DNA from: Sialis fuliginosa
Taxonomy: Eukaryota > Arthropoda > Insecta > Megaloptera > Sialidae
NCBI GenBank assembly: GCA_961205875.1
Contig: OY540810.1
Span: forward strand, 36,890,001 to 36,954,000
Direction of reading: 5' to 3'
Length of the DNA: 64,000 nt
Position 1 is the stretch's first letter. Each line of letters opens with the position of its first letter. This document shows positions 51,854-63,375 of this stretch, one piece after another. A program made the translations under genes and the position numbers. The notes below the pieces were generated by a model. It did not search any database, was not told the origin of the DNA, and saw nothing but the letters and a program-made list of their open reading frames with translations.

Positions 51854-54217
51854 TATTATATACTCATTTATAATACATAATAAATATATTCGTTATTTTT
51901 ATATAACATCAGTAGTACTGTATTAACAAATTGAATCTAAAATATTATCAAATTGATAGTGCCATCAGACAGAATATTTCAAAAGATATCACTCATTTAG
52001 GTGCGTAGATTTTAGAGAGGCCTATGTGCAAATTGAGATGCAATTAACTCATTTAATGAATTTAAAGCCATATATTTAGACTCTTAATTGCTTGAAAATC
52101 AATAAAATCATTTTAATAATAATTTTTTATGCTTTACAATTAATAATTTCTAAATTTTTATCACTGTAAACTTCAAAATCTAAATTAACTCTTTAAAATG
52201 TGTTATAAAACCAAAACGACCATAATGAAATTGAATCATAAATCTTTATTCTGGAAATACAAACATTTAACATTTATTTAGTACTACAAGGTTCTATTGT
52301 ACGTATTGAACCTTTATATTAATATAATATGCAATTAAAAACATAAAACCAATTAGATCAACACTTTAGAAGTTTGTAATCTTATTGTGACAAAATATTA
52401 AGTACATATGATTTTGATTTTAATAATTTTTGTATTAAAAGTACTTCAAATCGGTAATTTTCGTAATGGCACAACTATACACATAAACTATCGGTTCTTC
52501 CAGTATAATATAATTCAGGTTGTAAGTGAATTATTATATTTATCAGTGTGCATATTATTGTTACTAGAATACTCAACTGAATGATTTTTTTTATGTAAAG
52601 CGCTGGCACTTAACTAAAACGGAGACCGTTACTGTATCATTTGCATAAAATCCAAATAAACAGATTTCCAGCGCTTAACAGACAGTTGATTTTTCTTAAA
52701 CGCCAGTCTGATTGAATTCAATAATACAAATCTTCGAGGTCACGACGGCCGTCGTTTTTTTTTTAAATGCCCGCCGTACTGTTTGAATGGAACTAAAATG
52801 CTATTAAATCACATATAACAGATTTTCAATGTCGATATGGTGACAGTCTCTGTTTCTGTTAAGTTCCACTGCTTAAATCTCAAAATATCTATTCATCGAA
52901 AGCTAACTACTATTTTACAATATAGATGTATTTATTGTGCAAGATATCTGATGTTTTTTTTTCTTGGTATGTTATTAAATAAGGCCCTCACTGGCAGTTT
53001 AATTGAATTTGATATATGCTATACTAAATATCAGTTTTTTAAAGACAAGACTGTATACTAAAAATATATCGTAGTATTATTTAATTGTAGTTTGTAATAT
53101 TTTTGGAAAGTAAAATTTTTAAAAATTCGTATTATAGGATAGATATGAAATTTTGAATGGAATGTTTAAAAATGAGTGTTTATATTGAAGATGAGACTAC
53201 TGAATAAAAATATTTTATTTTTTAGCCTATTCGATTTACATTGACGTAAATTTTTTTTGATAAATCTTTGAACCAATATTAGACAATCGTTCTTTAAAAA
53301 ACTGATATAAGTATAAACAAAAATGTTTTTAGAAAATAATTATTAACAAATCCTATGATTTCCGACTATATTTTCTAACAATAAAAAATACTTCGACATC
53401 TGTATTGTATACAGATTGAGGCCTTAAGCTAATGAGTTCCAAGCTTCAATTTTTAACATCTTGACTCGTTATGCTAGTCATTTATGAGCTGACAGTTACC
53501 ACAAGATATTAGATTAAAATGACCAAATATTACAATTAATTATCTATTTATTATGTTAAACATTAATCATACCAATCTTCCCAGGCAGCAATGGTTTTCA
53601 TAGTTGATATTAATTTATAATTTTATAAGATTTTTAAATCCTTTCAGAAGAAATATTTGGCCATTTTATATTACAGTAATTTTTTAAACTATTATTATAT
53701 CTGTATATTTCAATAATAAAGGTGTGATATGAGAATTCGCATTTTTGTTATTGTTAGAATAAATGGTGTAATTTAATTTATTGTAGATATAGATTAATAA
53801 CTTTATAATGTGATAATATATTAAACATCTCTTTATAATAAACACCAAAATTTAAAATATTTGTATGACATTAACAAGAATGCGTAAAAAAATAATTGAT
53901 TGTAAAACTTAATGTGTTTTTAAGAAAAATGCAATTGTATCTTTATTAATTAGTATTGTTTTAGTACAGTGTAAAAATTGTATAATCATTTTACTGTAAG
54001 TTTATTTTTTTAGGCAATACTGATATTGTAAATTATATATCGATTTCTTTATTATTATGCTAACAGTTTTATTCTTTTTTGCCTGTAGATAGGTACAAAT
54101 ATTTTAAATAAATCCAAATTTAATAAAATTATTACGTTTTATAATTTATCTACCGTATTCCTATTTAACCCCTTGACTGGCAATGCATCAAATATTTACA
54201 TACAAAATTTTATGTAT
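51854..54217. other. intergenic, nothing supported
   Basis: AT-rich DNA; a 9-bp inverse pair AAGCGCTGG/CCAGCGCTT lies at about 52600 and 52671. The 74-codon frame at 52837 is not convincing. Could include distal PLEKHH 3' UTR. Confidence 0.4.
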
Positions 54218-54620
54218 AAGGTACTGGCACCAGTTATGGCCGCTATAAGAGCAGGTTTACTGTTTTTATGATAGATGTGCTTCTTTTTTGGAATTTCTAA
54301 TAAAACAAGTAACTCTTTATTCAATCAATTTAATTACAAAAGACCGCAGTAGTTATAGTTTGTTTTTTAAATTATTTGCCTTTTATTTTGTAGTGATGGA
54401 TAAAGTAAAACCAGTAATGAGCACGCAGTGATGGACACTTACTAATGATTACAAAATGATAAGTACTACGACACAAAAGATATAAAAGAAAGAATGAAAT
54501 GAAAAAGTGTAAGTGTAGAGTTGTAGAGCAAAAAAAAGGTCACTTGTAAGAGAAAAATATACAAAGTGTAGAGCAAAAAAAGAAGGTATTTGCAGTTGAA
54601 AAATTTTCTTAAAATAACCC
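54218..54620. mobile_element. MITE family A copy 6 (left part) abutting a family C fragment
   Basis: TA then AGGTACTGGCACCAGTTATGG starts family A. Similarity to copy 4 stops near 54494 (GATATAAAAGAAAGAATG). From there to 54620 the sequence is family C in inverse sense, ending TTTTCTTAAAATAACCCCT. One element has truncated or replaced half of the other. Confidence 0.65.
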
Positions 54621-56150
54621 CTATCGGCATACGACTGCATGCGAATTTATACGAGTATGTTATACCCTTTGAATCAGTTTGGGATTTCGATATGTTGTTT
54701 GGGCACATACAAAGTATATTTTATGAAAAAATGGTGATTGCCCTCCGAGTACAACATAGTGTTTTTTTATTTTTTAAATTTTATTAATTTTTTTTCTGGT
54801 TTACTATGTACAAAGGTTCATAAAAATATTACCTCTGATGAGTCATAAGTATCTCTATAATAAACTACAAACGCCATCAAATTCCATTGATGGATTATCA
54901 AAAAAAAGTTGTTTTTTTCGAAAACTTTTTTGGAAGTTAATATTTAGTCAGGCTGAAAGTTATACATAAAATGTGACTTCCAAAAAAAATCACCCAAATC
55001 TATGCAAAGGCATGTTTTGCATGCTTACCCTGTTATAGCCTTTATGACTATATTTAATATACTGATATCAAAAGGTCAACAGTAATTGTGAGGTCAGTTA
55101 TTATTAAACAAATTTACATATAATTAAGTTATATAAAAAAATATATATTCTAAAGAACATTATTTTTTGTGTGTAATTGTCAGTTGAAAGAAAATTGTTA
55201 TCAAAATATGTATCATATTATTGACCTCAATGTCAGAGGTTACGTCTTTGATAATGTAACACTGAATTTTTTTGTTTTATTAATTAACAATGTATTATTA
55301 AAAATAATACATGATGATTCTTAACAATTGGTATGAAGGAAGGAAGGGACAATGGTTTTTATTACGGTTAAAAAAAATTTTTTTTTTCATAAGTATATTT
55401 AATCTGAGAAAGGTACGAATATAATTTTAATTAAAAAATCAAAACTGATAATAATAAGCATTCATAATAATGCAGAACTTTTGAAAAAGCACATGTAGGT
55501 AATAAATATAGCATATTTTAAATTAAAAAAAATTTGGTTCTTAACATGGCCCCCACATATTATCGCGGGCCATTGTACAAGGATTTTCGGCGGTATCTCT
55601 CCTGCCAGTAGCGTAACCAAGATTTTTTGAGGTGGAGGAGAGTCAATTTTTGACAATTTCAATCTAAATCTAAATTTATGCAAACGTCAAAATGACAGTT
55701 AATATATCAAAGTAAATATCAATTTAAAAAAATACAACACGATTTTTTTTAAATAAATTGAGATAAATCTTTGTAAGAGAATATTTTATAACAAATGTTA
55801 TAGACTCATATTATAGGAAATTTAATGCAAATCGGAGAACATTTTTTTTGTCTCAATCTAAAACGATCACAAAGCTTCTCGTATCTTCGATATTTTTAAA
55901 TACTAATTGTAAGAGTTAAATATTTTCAAAGAATTTACTATTTCCGCTTAAATAAAAATTTTCTGCTTGACAATATTTACTATATTATTATATATATCTC
56001 ATTTAGCAATAAGAGTTGTAAATATTACAGTAATAGTTCATTATCACTTAAACTTATCATATTTTCTATACGCACAAATCTTCATAAATATACATGTATA
56101 CATACATATACACACGTAAATATATGCGTCATAATTCAAATAATATAGAC
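54621..56150. other. intergenic; repeat D copy at 55640-55905
   Basis: 55640-55905 repeats 9826-10300 without the RTE-like tail (CTAAATTTATGCAAACGTC, AACGATCACAAAGCTTCTCG). A degraded hAT-type end (CCAGTAGCGTAACCAAG) sits at 55604. The rest is AT-rich. Confidence 0.45.
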
Positions 56151-56156
56151 ATTTGT

Positions 56157-56164
56157 TATAAATA
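56157..56164 (+). promoter_or_regulatory. TATA box of the NPC2-like gene
   Basis: TATAAATA, 67 bp before the ATG at 56231. A start site about 30 bp downstream would fall near TCTTCAAGTG (56177-56186), leaving a 5' UTR of roughly 45 bp. A TATA box suits a secreted, tissue-regulated product. Confidence 0.7.
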
Positions 56165-56230
56165 CATCCGCCAGCTCTTCAAGTGATAAGTTGACTACTG
56201 TCTTGACTTCTGCAAGGAACTAACGTAAAA

Positions 56231-59200
56231 ATGTCGCGCTATATTATAATAAGTTTAACTTTCTTCTTAGTTTTTCAATTGTTAAGTGTAAACTCAACGG
56301 TTGTTCAATTTGATCCATGTCCTGAAAAAGGTGAGTTTTTAAAAATAATATATCCATTTATAATTAAATATAAAATAGGTATTTTAAATCGGTATTTTGG
56401 GGATACAGATTTGGGAAGTATTGGGCTAACATAGCATTCAAAATATTATCCAGTGACGCGTTTTGATAGTGGAAGGACCCAGGTAGAAAAAGTTTTTGCC
56501 CCCATTTTAAAAAACATAATAAAAATTTCAAAATATATCAGCATTGACAAAATTTTCACCACTGAATATCTTAAGATATTTTTTGGGCTCTTTCAAACAA
56601 AGAGAATTCAAAAAATAAGGTCTACACCAAAGTTATTTATATCCAAAAAGGTAGCCCCCCCAGATTTTTAACATTTTTGTTAAACAACAATTAAATATTC
56701 AAATTTCCCGCGTTTCTTGTTTTTAAAATTGTAGCCCCCCAAAATGCATATTTTTAGTTAATTTTAGGAGCAATCGGTTGATATTCGTTTGATAGTCTAA
56801 TTTTATCGTTAAATAGTTATTGATATAATTAGTTTTAATTAAATAAATTTTGTGTTTTTTTTTTAAATGTTCGATATAACAATATTATATATATAATTTT
56901 AACTAAAAATATGCATTTGGGGGGGATGGAATTTTAAAAATGAGAACGCGGGAAATTTTAATATTCTTTTGTTGTTTAACAAAAATGTTAAAATCAAACG
57001 AGTCTTGTACTATCAAACATTTTTAAATAAAAAGGAATCTTGTATACTCAAAATGAACTTAATAATCAAATGCGGGGGGACTAACTTTCTCATAAAAGTT
57101 ATTTAATTAATATTAATTAAAGTAATAACTATCAAACGACAAAATTAGACTATCAAACGATTGCGCATAAAATTAACTAAAAATGCGCATTTGGGGGGCT
57201 AACTTTTTGGACAAGAGCAAAAAAAGATCTTCATGTATTTTTTTTTTTATTTCGTTTTGGGGCCTTTGGACCCTAGGCAGTTGCCTGAAGTGATTTCTTT
57301 ATCGTCAGGACAGTATATTGTAAATTTTCATTATTTTCTACAAAAAATTTTTCGTATAATATAAATTTTCCAACAATGCCTAAATATAATTCTCCTTGCG
57401 CCTCAAAATAGTATTATTATTATTCAAAAATATAATTTCGAGTATTTCTTTAAATTTTTCACCAAAATTTTAAATACCTATGCTATAAGGATAAAGTATG
57501 TTTTGCAGTCATTATCAACTTCAAACGTTGACCTTTAATTTCTTTTGGCAAAGTTAGCGGAATCAAATTGATAAATAACTTTAATAAAAATCTATACTAG
57601 TATATACAGAATATATATACACTATTATATACTAGGTACTACGCTTCATAAAATTTTAATGAGAATAACCTATTTAACATAAATTGATCAAATTATAAAA
57701 ATATATGTAATTGAAAAATTACTTTGCAAACAACGTAGGCTACTTAAATTTAAACGATGTGTCACATATTGGTACATAGTACACAATGTATATAGCTTTG
57801 TATTTTGTATATACTACATATGGCCCATATGGCTCTTTTGTGTATTGTCTGATAAACAAGATAAACAGGATCTTCTTTTAGTTTAATACGCAATTAAAGC
57901 TTGCTCAAACTTTTCTAAAATCATTGTGCAATCTTCAATACGATCCCTAAACGGTCAATAATATTGGTCAATCCGTAATATTGCACAATATAATTGATCG
58001 TGTATGGGGCCACTCAGAGGTTATTTTAAGAAAATTTCACTACACATTTTCCTTATTATTTTTTTTTTGCTTTCTACTTGTAATTTTTCAAATGGATGTA
58101 CCTTTTTGTAGTATATTTTTTATACTACATAATACATATATTATATATACATATGAATATATAATATATTTTATAGTTTTCAACTACACAAATTGACTTT
58201 TACAACTGCACTTTTCGTTTTTACAACTGCAGAAACAAGCTACAACTACACACTAAAATAACCCCTGGGACCACTGTATTATTATGAAGAAAATATACCT
58301 ATTTATTTATTAATTATGTTTTCTTGTACTTATTTAGATGGAGAAATAAATAATTGTGAAATTCATGAAGTACGTGCTGATCCTTGCAGTGAAGCTGAAA
58401 ATAATAAACCATGCAAATTTGTACGCGGTAAAGAAGCAACGGTATCCTTCGATTTTACTCCAAGTAAGTATGCAACCGTAATTACAATACTGTATATATT
58501 ACAACATATATTGAAAGAATTGGCTTGTGAAGACATATTTTTTTAAATTGACTGTTTCAGAAGTTTCAGACTTTTTAGTTTTTATCGATAACACGGACAA
58601 TTTATTTGTATATCAAAATGTTATATTTCTAGTCCAATTTCAATTGTCGTAATATATTTAATTTTTGAAGTTATACTTCTTCAGGGTGAAATTTTAGAAA
58701 TGCAACGGCAACGAAATGCGTTACTTGTAACGATGCGCGAACACCATATAAGGAAAACAACACCATGAAGTTAGGTTAGGTAGATAATACAAATTTCTGT
58801 TATGATAGTCGGTAAAACAAGTTTTTAGTTTTGCATTTGCACGCTAGATGTCACTACGCTAAAGAAGTATAACTAAATTGAAATGTTTTGTATACATTTT
58901 GGCGTTAATAATGTTAAATTCAGGGCTTCGAACCGGAACTGAACCGAAAACCGGAAAAACCGTTATTTTTTGCCGGAATGAAAACCGGAACAGAACCGAA
59001 ATAAAAATATCGGTTTTTACAGTTCAGTACATGTTAAAATATGCGCGTTAAAATGATCTTATTTCCCACTTCAATTGTCGTTCGGACTATCATACAAGTA
59101 CCATAAAATATTCTAAATTATGGTAAAACATTTTTTTTTTATACAAATAATTTTTTTTAAATTAATCACTCGGAGCTGAACCGAAAACCGAAAAAACCGT

Positions 59201-59958
59201 TATTTATTGCGGAACGAAAACCGGAACCGAACTGAAATATACTTTTTTACTCGAACCGGAACGAAAACCGAAACGAAAAAAATAACGGTACGAAGCCCTG
59301 GTTAAATTAGATGAAGATTTTTTTTAAATTGAATGTGACTCATCTTTTAAACAATATTTTATTTTTAGAATCAGATAATTTGTAAAGGTTTTTTATCACA
59401 AGGGGCTGTCCATAAACTATGTTACACTATATGTATTTTAATCTTTTCGGCCTCCTCTTCTCTCGTCACATTCTTGAGAACCTCCTTAATAAACGTTACA
59501 AATTATCTAACCTCCTATCCAACATTTTGTTATGCTAAGTACTCCCCTACCCTGGTTTGCATATGAGTGGACATCCCTCAAATAAATTTGAACATATTTT
59601 TAAATATTAAATAATTTATGTATTTTACTTCTTCAGATTTCAGCAGCGACAGCATGACTAGTCAAGCATACTGGCCTAGCGCAATAGTTGATGCACCATT
59701 AGTTGGTATGGATACAGACGCTTGTAAATACTCAACTTGCCCAGTTGTAGCTGGCGTTAGAAATTCTTATTCATATAGTCTTAAGTTGTTAAAAACTTTC
59801 CCAGTGGTAAGATTTTATTTTGGATATGATATAATATATACAAAATGATGTGTTATTTTATTCATTTTCAGCGACCTTACACTGTTAAATGGCGATACTA
59901 TGCTAGCGATAAGAATCAGTGCTGTTTCATGTTCAAAATCAATTTAGTGAAAAAATAA
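56231..59958 (+). CDS. NPC2-like secreted ML-domain lipid-binding protein
   Basis: Exons 56231-56330, 58338-58463, 59637-59806 and 59872-59958, all GT-AG with matching phases, give 160 residues, the usual NPC2 length. Residues 1-22 are a signal peptide (MSRYIIISLTFFLVFQLLSV). The mature part is an MD-2-related lipid-recognition domain with cysteines at 30, 40, 50, 59, 105, 110, 149 and 150. The usual NPC2 pattern (first with last, C50-C59, C105-C110) is present. DPCSEAENNKPCKFVRGKE and CPVVAGVRNSYSYSLKL are characteristic blocks. Insects have expanded NPC2 families used for sterol binding, immunity and chemosensation; which applies here is unknown. AATAAA occurs at the stop and at 60009. Introns 1 and 2 hold several MITEs. 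Confidence 0.93.
56655..57205. repeat. inverted-repeat cluster in NPC2-like intron 1
   Basis: Two nested arm pairs: GTTAAACAACAATTAAATATT...CCCGCG (56680-56712) with CGCGGGAAATTTTAATATTC...TTGTTTAAC (56947-56982), and GCCCCCCAAAATGCATATTT...CAATCG (56734-56774) with CGATTGCG...AAATGCGCATTTGGGGGGC (57159-57200). A third ATGCATTTGGGGG copy lies at 56912. Probably a fold-back transposon, partly rearranged. The frame at 56453 is not a gene. Confidence 0.6.
58016..58267. mobile_element. MITE family C, copy 3
   Basis: AGAGGTTATTTTAAG to AAAATAACCCCTG, same ends and interior as copy 1 (ACTACACATTTTCCTT, AACTGCAGAAACAAGC). Located in intron 1, 70 bp before exon 2 of the NPC2-like gene. Confidence 0.7.
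58669..58873. repeat. repeat related to the 25-kb SINE-like copy
   Basis: GTTATACTTCTT and AAGAAGTATAAC are inverse borders. Inside, TTTCTGTTATGATAGTCGGT to GCACGCTAGATGTCAC matches 25050-25115. Located in intron 2 of the NPC2-like gene. Confidence 0.5.
58921..59300. mobile_element. hAT-like MITE with exact 8-bp TSD
   Basis: CAGGGCTTCGAACCGG and CGGTACGAAGCCCTG are inverse ends. GTTAAATT is present on both sides (58913-58920 and 59301-59308). The interior is packed with AACCGAAAACCGGAA-type repeats. Non-coding, in intron 2 of the NPC2-like gene. Confidence 0.9.
59401..59530. repeat. GGGGCTGTCCATAAA-type dispersed repeat
   Basis: AGGGGCTGTCCATAAACTATG at 59401 is the start of a repeat type common in animal genomes; the region to about 59530 is CT-rich. 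No inverse end is visible, so it is a fragment. Confidence 0.4.
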
Positions 59959-60047
59959 AATGCAATTTTAATTTTAATACTTTTTATTAAAAAACTGTAT
60001 TATTATAAAATAAACATAAAATATAAAATTCATATATAGTTTATTTA
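59959..60047. terminator. shared 3' flank of two convergent genes
   Basis: Only 89 bp separate the stop of the NPC2-like gene (59956-59958) from the stop of HGH1 (60048-60050, minus). Plus-strand AATAAA lies at 60009-60014 and minus-strand AATAAA at 60040-60045. The two 3' UTRs must therefore be very short or overlap. Confidence 0.7.
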
Positions 60048-62287
60048 TCATTCTTTTAAAAATTCTTCATCCATTTTCTTGAATTTTTCATGCAGTTCTT
60101 CTGGTACATCAATTTCTTTTAAATTATCCTCTCCTATTTCATCTTCCGTTCTAAAATTTAAAGCAATGTTAATACTTTTGTAATTTTCTCTTTTAACTTG
60201 TCACGGTTCATATTATTAAAATTATTAGTTTGCCCCCCTTCTCTGATGAAGTTTAATGTAAAAAAAACCAACTACTCTGAAACATTTCAACTAAAAGATT
60301 CACATAACAGAAATAATTTTATTTTCATGTATTTCTATTTCTATTTAGGAATATTTTTTTAGATCTATTAAGATCTATCAACAAACTACCTATATACAAT
60401 TATAATAATAAATAAATAATAATTTTTGAAATCATTTTTTACATCTCTTTAATTTGATACCCATCATGATGGGTTTGATGAAAATTTTTCTTCATCTATA
60501 GCAATATGGTGTCTCACGGCTGCCATTTTTTATTTTCCAAAAAAAATATAGCTTATGACATGCAGACAATCAAGACAAATCCAATGATACCTCATTTGTT
60601 GAAATCGGTCAAGTAGTTTAAGCTTTACGAGAGAACAGATGAACTTTCATAGATTACCAAAATCATAACCCTTCTTAAAAAATTAAAATATAAAAGTAGA
60701 TGTCATATTGTAACAATTAATCGCCAGTCGCAAGGTTGAGAGGTTTTTATAGATAAACAAGAGGGCTTTATATTTATTAATCTTACCTTATTAATAAATC
60801 TACTATATTTTCACATGCTAAAAGTGCATTGCGATCTTTTTCCCATTTGTGTAATTCTCTTAGTATAATATATGTATTTTTGTCTCTCATATATTTACGA
60901 TTTTCACGGGAAGCACACAATTGCGTTAATGCTTCTAAAAGCATACATCTAAAATAAAAATATATTTCATTTAAAATCACACGAAATATTTAAATTTTTT
61001 GATATATTCACAACCATTTTTTTATTATTTAATAAATAAAAATTAATTACAGTAGACGTGCGTTGTCATCAATGGGTTGGGGCAAACTATGCTTATTACA
61101 ATCAACTTCTACTTTTTCCCCACAACTCTCAAGTTGAATACATATGCAGGTTCACAAGCGCAGAGTATCACTTACATTTCATTTCCATATCAAAAGAATT
61201 TATTGAAGATTAATTTATTTAATTGGTAGACTAGAAACCAAGAGTGGGTGATAAACAAGTTGAAAATATCATGCAAATGGGGTTGGTGATAGCGAGCTGT
61301 TGATGGTAACAACATTAATGATAACAAGCGTCTACTGTATCGATTTTATTATAAAAATATATTAACTATATATACCGAATATCAGGATCTTCCTCTCTCC
61401 TTTTATCATCTGGAAGATACTGCAACTCAATAGGTAATTTATCATTATCTTCATCATCAAATTCTTCACTTCCAGCCAATGGTAATAATAACCTAGGTAA
61501 AATATCTACTTGTGAACTCAATAACCACGAATGGTATTTTTGTTCAAAACAACAATTTTTTAATGTTCCTATAATACCACCACGCCTGACAGTGGATTCT
61601 TTATATTCTGTAAAAGGCAATAACCTCTGGACAACACACTTTTTCTCATCCAGTAAATATTTACGAATTCTATTGCTTTGCGATAAATTAGAAAATACAG
61701 GACCTAGGTAATGTAGATTTGCTCCTTTCTTATTAAAACCATTCTTTGTAAATACATTTACGAGTTTGTCCATTTTAACATCAGATTCTTCTATCATATC
61801 TACTATTTTATCTATTAAATTAAATGGTCGAGTAAGATTTGATAAAATCATACATGCTGGGTCTGCTAATTCTGCGTCTGGATCAGTAATCATATCTAAA
61901 CACGTAACAATTATATTTTTTGGTGGTAAAAGTAATAAACTTCTTTCTTTCGGGTCTAAATTTAAATTTATTAAATTGTATGCCCCTTTCTCATGGGCAG
62001 ATATGTTAACGAGAGCTGAAATTGCATCTTTTGCAATAGTGTATGTCTTATCATTTAACAAAATCAATAAATTTCTTAAGATTTCTGACATTTCTATTAT
62101 AATGGACAGTCCATCACTGCTTCCAGTTAAACCTGTAAAAATATTTTTAAAATTAATGAATTGACATAACCTTACTTTCAATCTATGATGTATTTATTTT
62201 ACTCAATACGTCTTCGACAGCAACAGCTTTTAAATCTAATCGTGCTCCGAGTTGCAAAAACTTCACTAGTTCTTTTAAAGATTCCAT
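60048..62287 (-). CDS. HGH1: HGH1 homologue (armadillo-type co-chaperone)
   Basis: Minus-strand exons 62287-62203, 62132-61376, 60948-60787 and 60150-60048, all GT-AG with matching phases, give 368 residues; family members are near 390. It starts MESLKELVKFLQLGARLDLK and joins through a split serine to LTGSSDGL. Exon 2 carries the armadillo-like body (ALVNISAHEKGAYNLI, FSNLSQSNRIRKYLLDEKK, RRGGIIGTLKNCCFE, LPIELQYLPDDKRREEDPDI). Exon 3 continues CMLLEALTQLCASRENRKY and LRELHKWEKD. This is the DUF383/DUF384 (FAM203/BRP16) pattern. In yeast Hgh1 helps the TRiC/CCT chaperonin fold eEF2; cytosolic and housekeeping by inference. No TATA box is seen upstream. Introns are 70, 427 and 636 bp. Confidence 0.95.
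61050..61337. mobile_element. TA-flanked CAGTAGACG MITE in HGH1 intron 2
   Basis: CAGTAGACGTGCGTTGTCAT and the inverse ATGATAACAAGCGTCTACTG bound 288 bp with TA directly outside. CAGT...ACTG ends and TA point to a pogo-like non-autonomous element. It makes up two thirds of the intron and leaves the splice sites intact. Confidence 0.8.
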
Positions 62288-62896
62288 TTTAATGTCTATT
62301 TATTTTGACTTTACAATTCACGTGTTTTTACTAACCATTGTACAGACTGTCAATGTCAATAAATTTGAGGTTAAGTTGTATGATCTAGGATGTATTCAGG
62401 CCCGGTATTATATAAAATTTTGTCGCAACAAAATGTAAATTAATGTATGTAATAATAATTGATAAAAAATCATATACATTTTTATAATTATTGAAAATGA
62501 TTAGTAATTTATTTTTATTGGTTTATTAAAATAGTAAAATTTTATTAAACATATTTTAGTAACAATAATCAGTAACGTAGTTAAGTGGTGACGAAACAGG
62601 TTACCAAAATTCAGAGGGCGCCAAAATGTTGTGGACGAGTTTTATGAGGATAAAAAAGTGGGATAAGGACTTAAAAAAGGTCTTCACATTAAAAATTATT
62701 GTGAATTTATTAATTATGTATTTTCAAACAATTTTATTTTAGTTTAATTTTGTGTTGTTAATAGCTAAATTATACATCAGCAATAATTAGTTCTAATATA
62801 ATGTAAAATTAATGTAATTTCAATATATGTATACTATTATAATAAATATTTTATACATAATGGAGGGTTAATTCTAGGAGGAAGGCAATATAAAAT
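62288..62896. other. HGH1 upstream region and intergenic DNA
   Basis: About 100 bp upstream of the HGH1 ATG, AATTTGAGGTTAAGTTG and a GGCCCGGTA word are seen but no core promoter element. At 62572 AGTAACGTAGTTAAGTGGTG...GGCGCC resembles one decayed end of a hAT-type MITE. Confidence 0.35.
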
Positions 62897-63375
62897 TTCG
62901 CAAAATCACCTACTCCACTTCGGGAGGTGATTCGGGACCCAAAAACAAGCAAAAAAATTCATATAAACATAGGTCCGGAAACGAGCCGTTTCCGAGTTAT
63001 AGCCATTTTTATGTTTAAAAATGGTAATTAAGAATCCACTTGGCATCTCTCTTTTTTAATTATTTCTTAAATTAAAAATTTATATTTTTTAATTTTTAAT
63101 TTTCAATTTTTATTTTAAAATTCTTTTAAATTTTATTTTTTTTAGTTTTTTTCAATTTTCCAATATTTGTAAATAAAAATTGAAAATTAAAAATTAAATA
63201 AAAATAACAAATAAAAATTTTTAATTTAAAAAATAATTAAAGAGGGATGCCAAGCGGATTCTAAATTATGATTTTTGAACATAAAAGGCTCATTTCCGGA
63301 CCTATGTCTATATGAACTTTTTTGCTTGTTTTTGGGTCCCGAATCACCTTCCGAAGTGGAGAAGGCGATTTTCGG
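62897..63375. mobile_element. large fold-back element, ~210-bp arms
   Basis: CCACTTCGGGAGGTGATTCG, GGACCCAAAAACAAGC, CATAGGTCCGGAAACGAGCC and CCACTTGGCATCTCTC in the left arm all occur in inverse order and sense in the right arm (63165-63375). The two arms meet in an A/T-rich centre. Nearly the whole 480 bp is one imperfect palindrome. Non-coding. Confidence 0.85.

Noticed and set aside
61766-62164. 132-codon plus-strand frame
   Set aside because: It is the antisense shadow of HGH1 exon 2, whose minus-strand product is clearly recognised.
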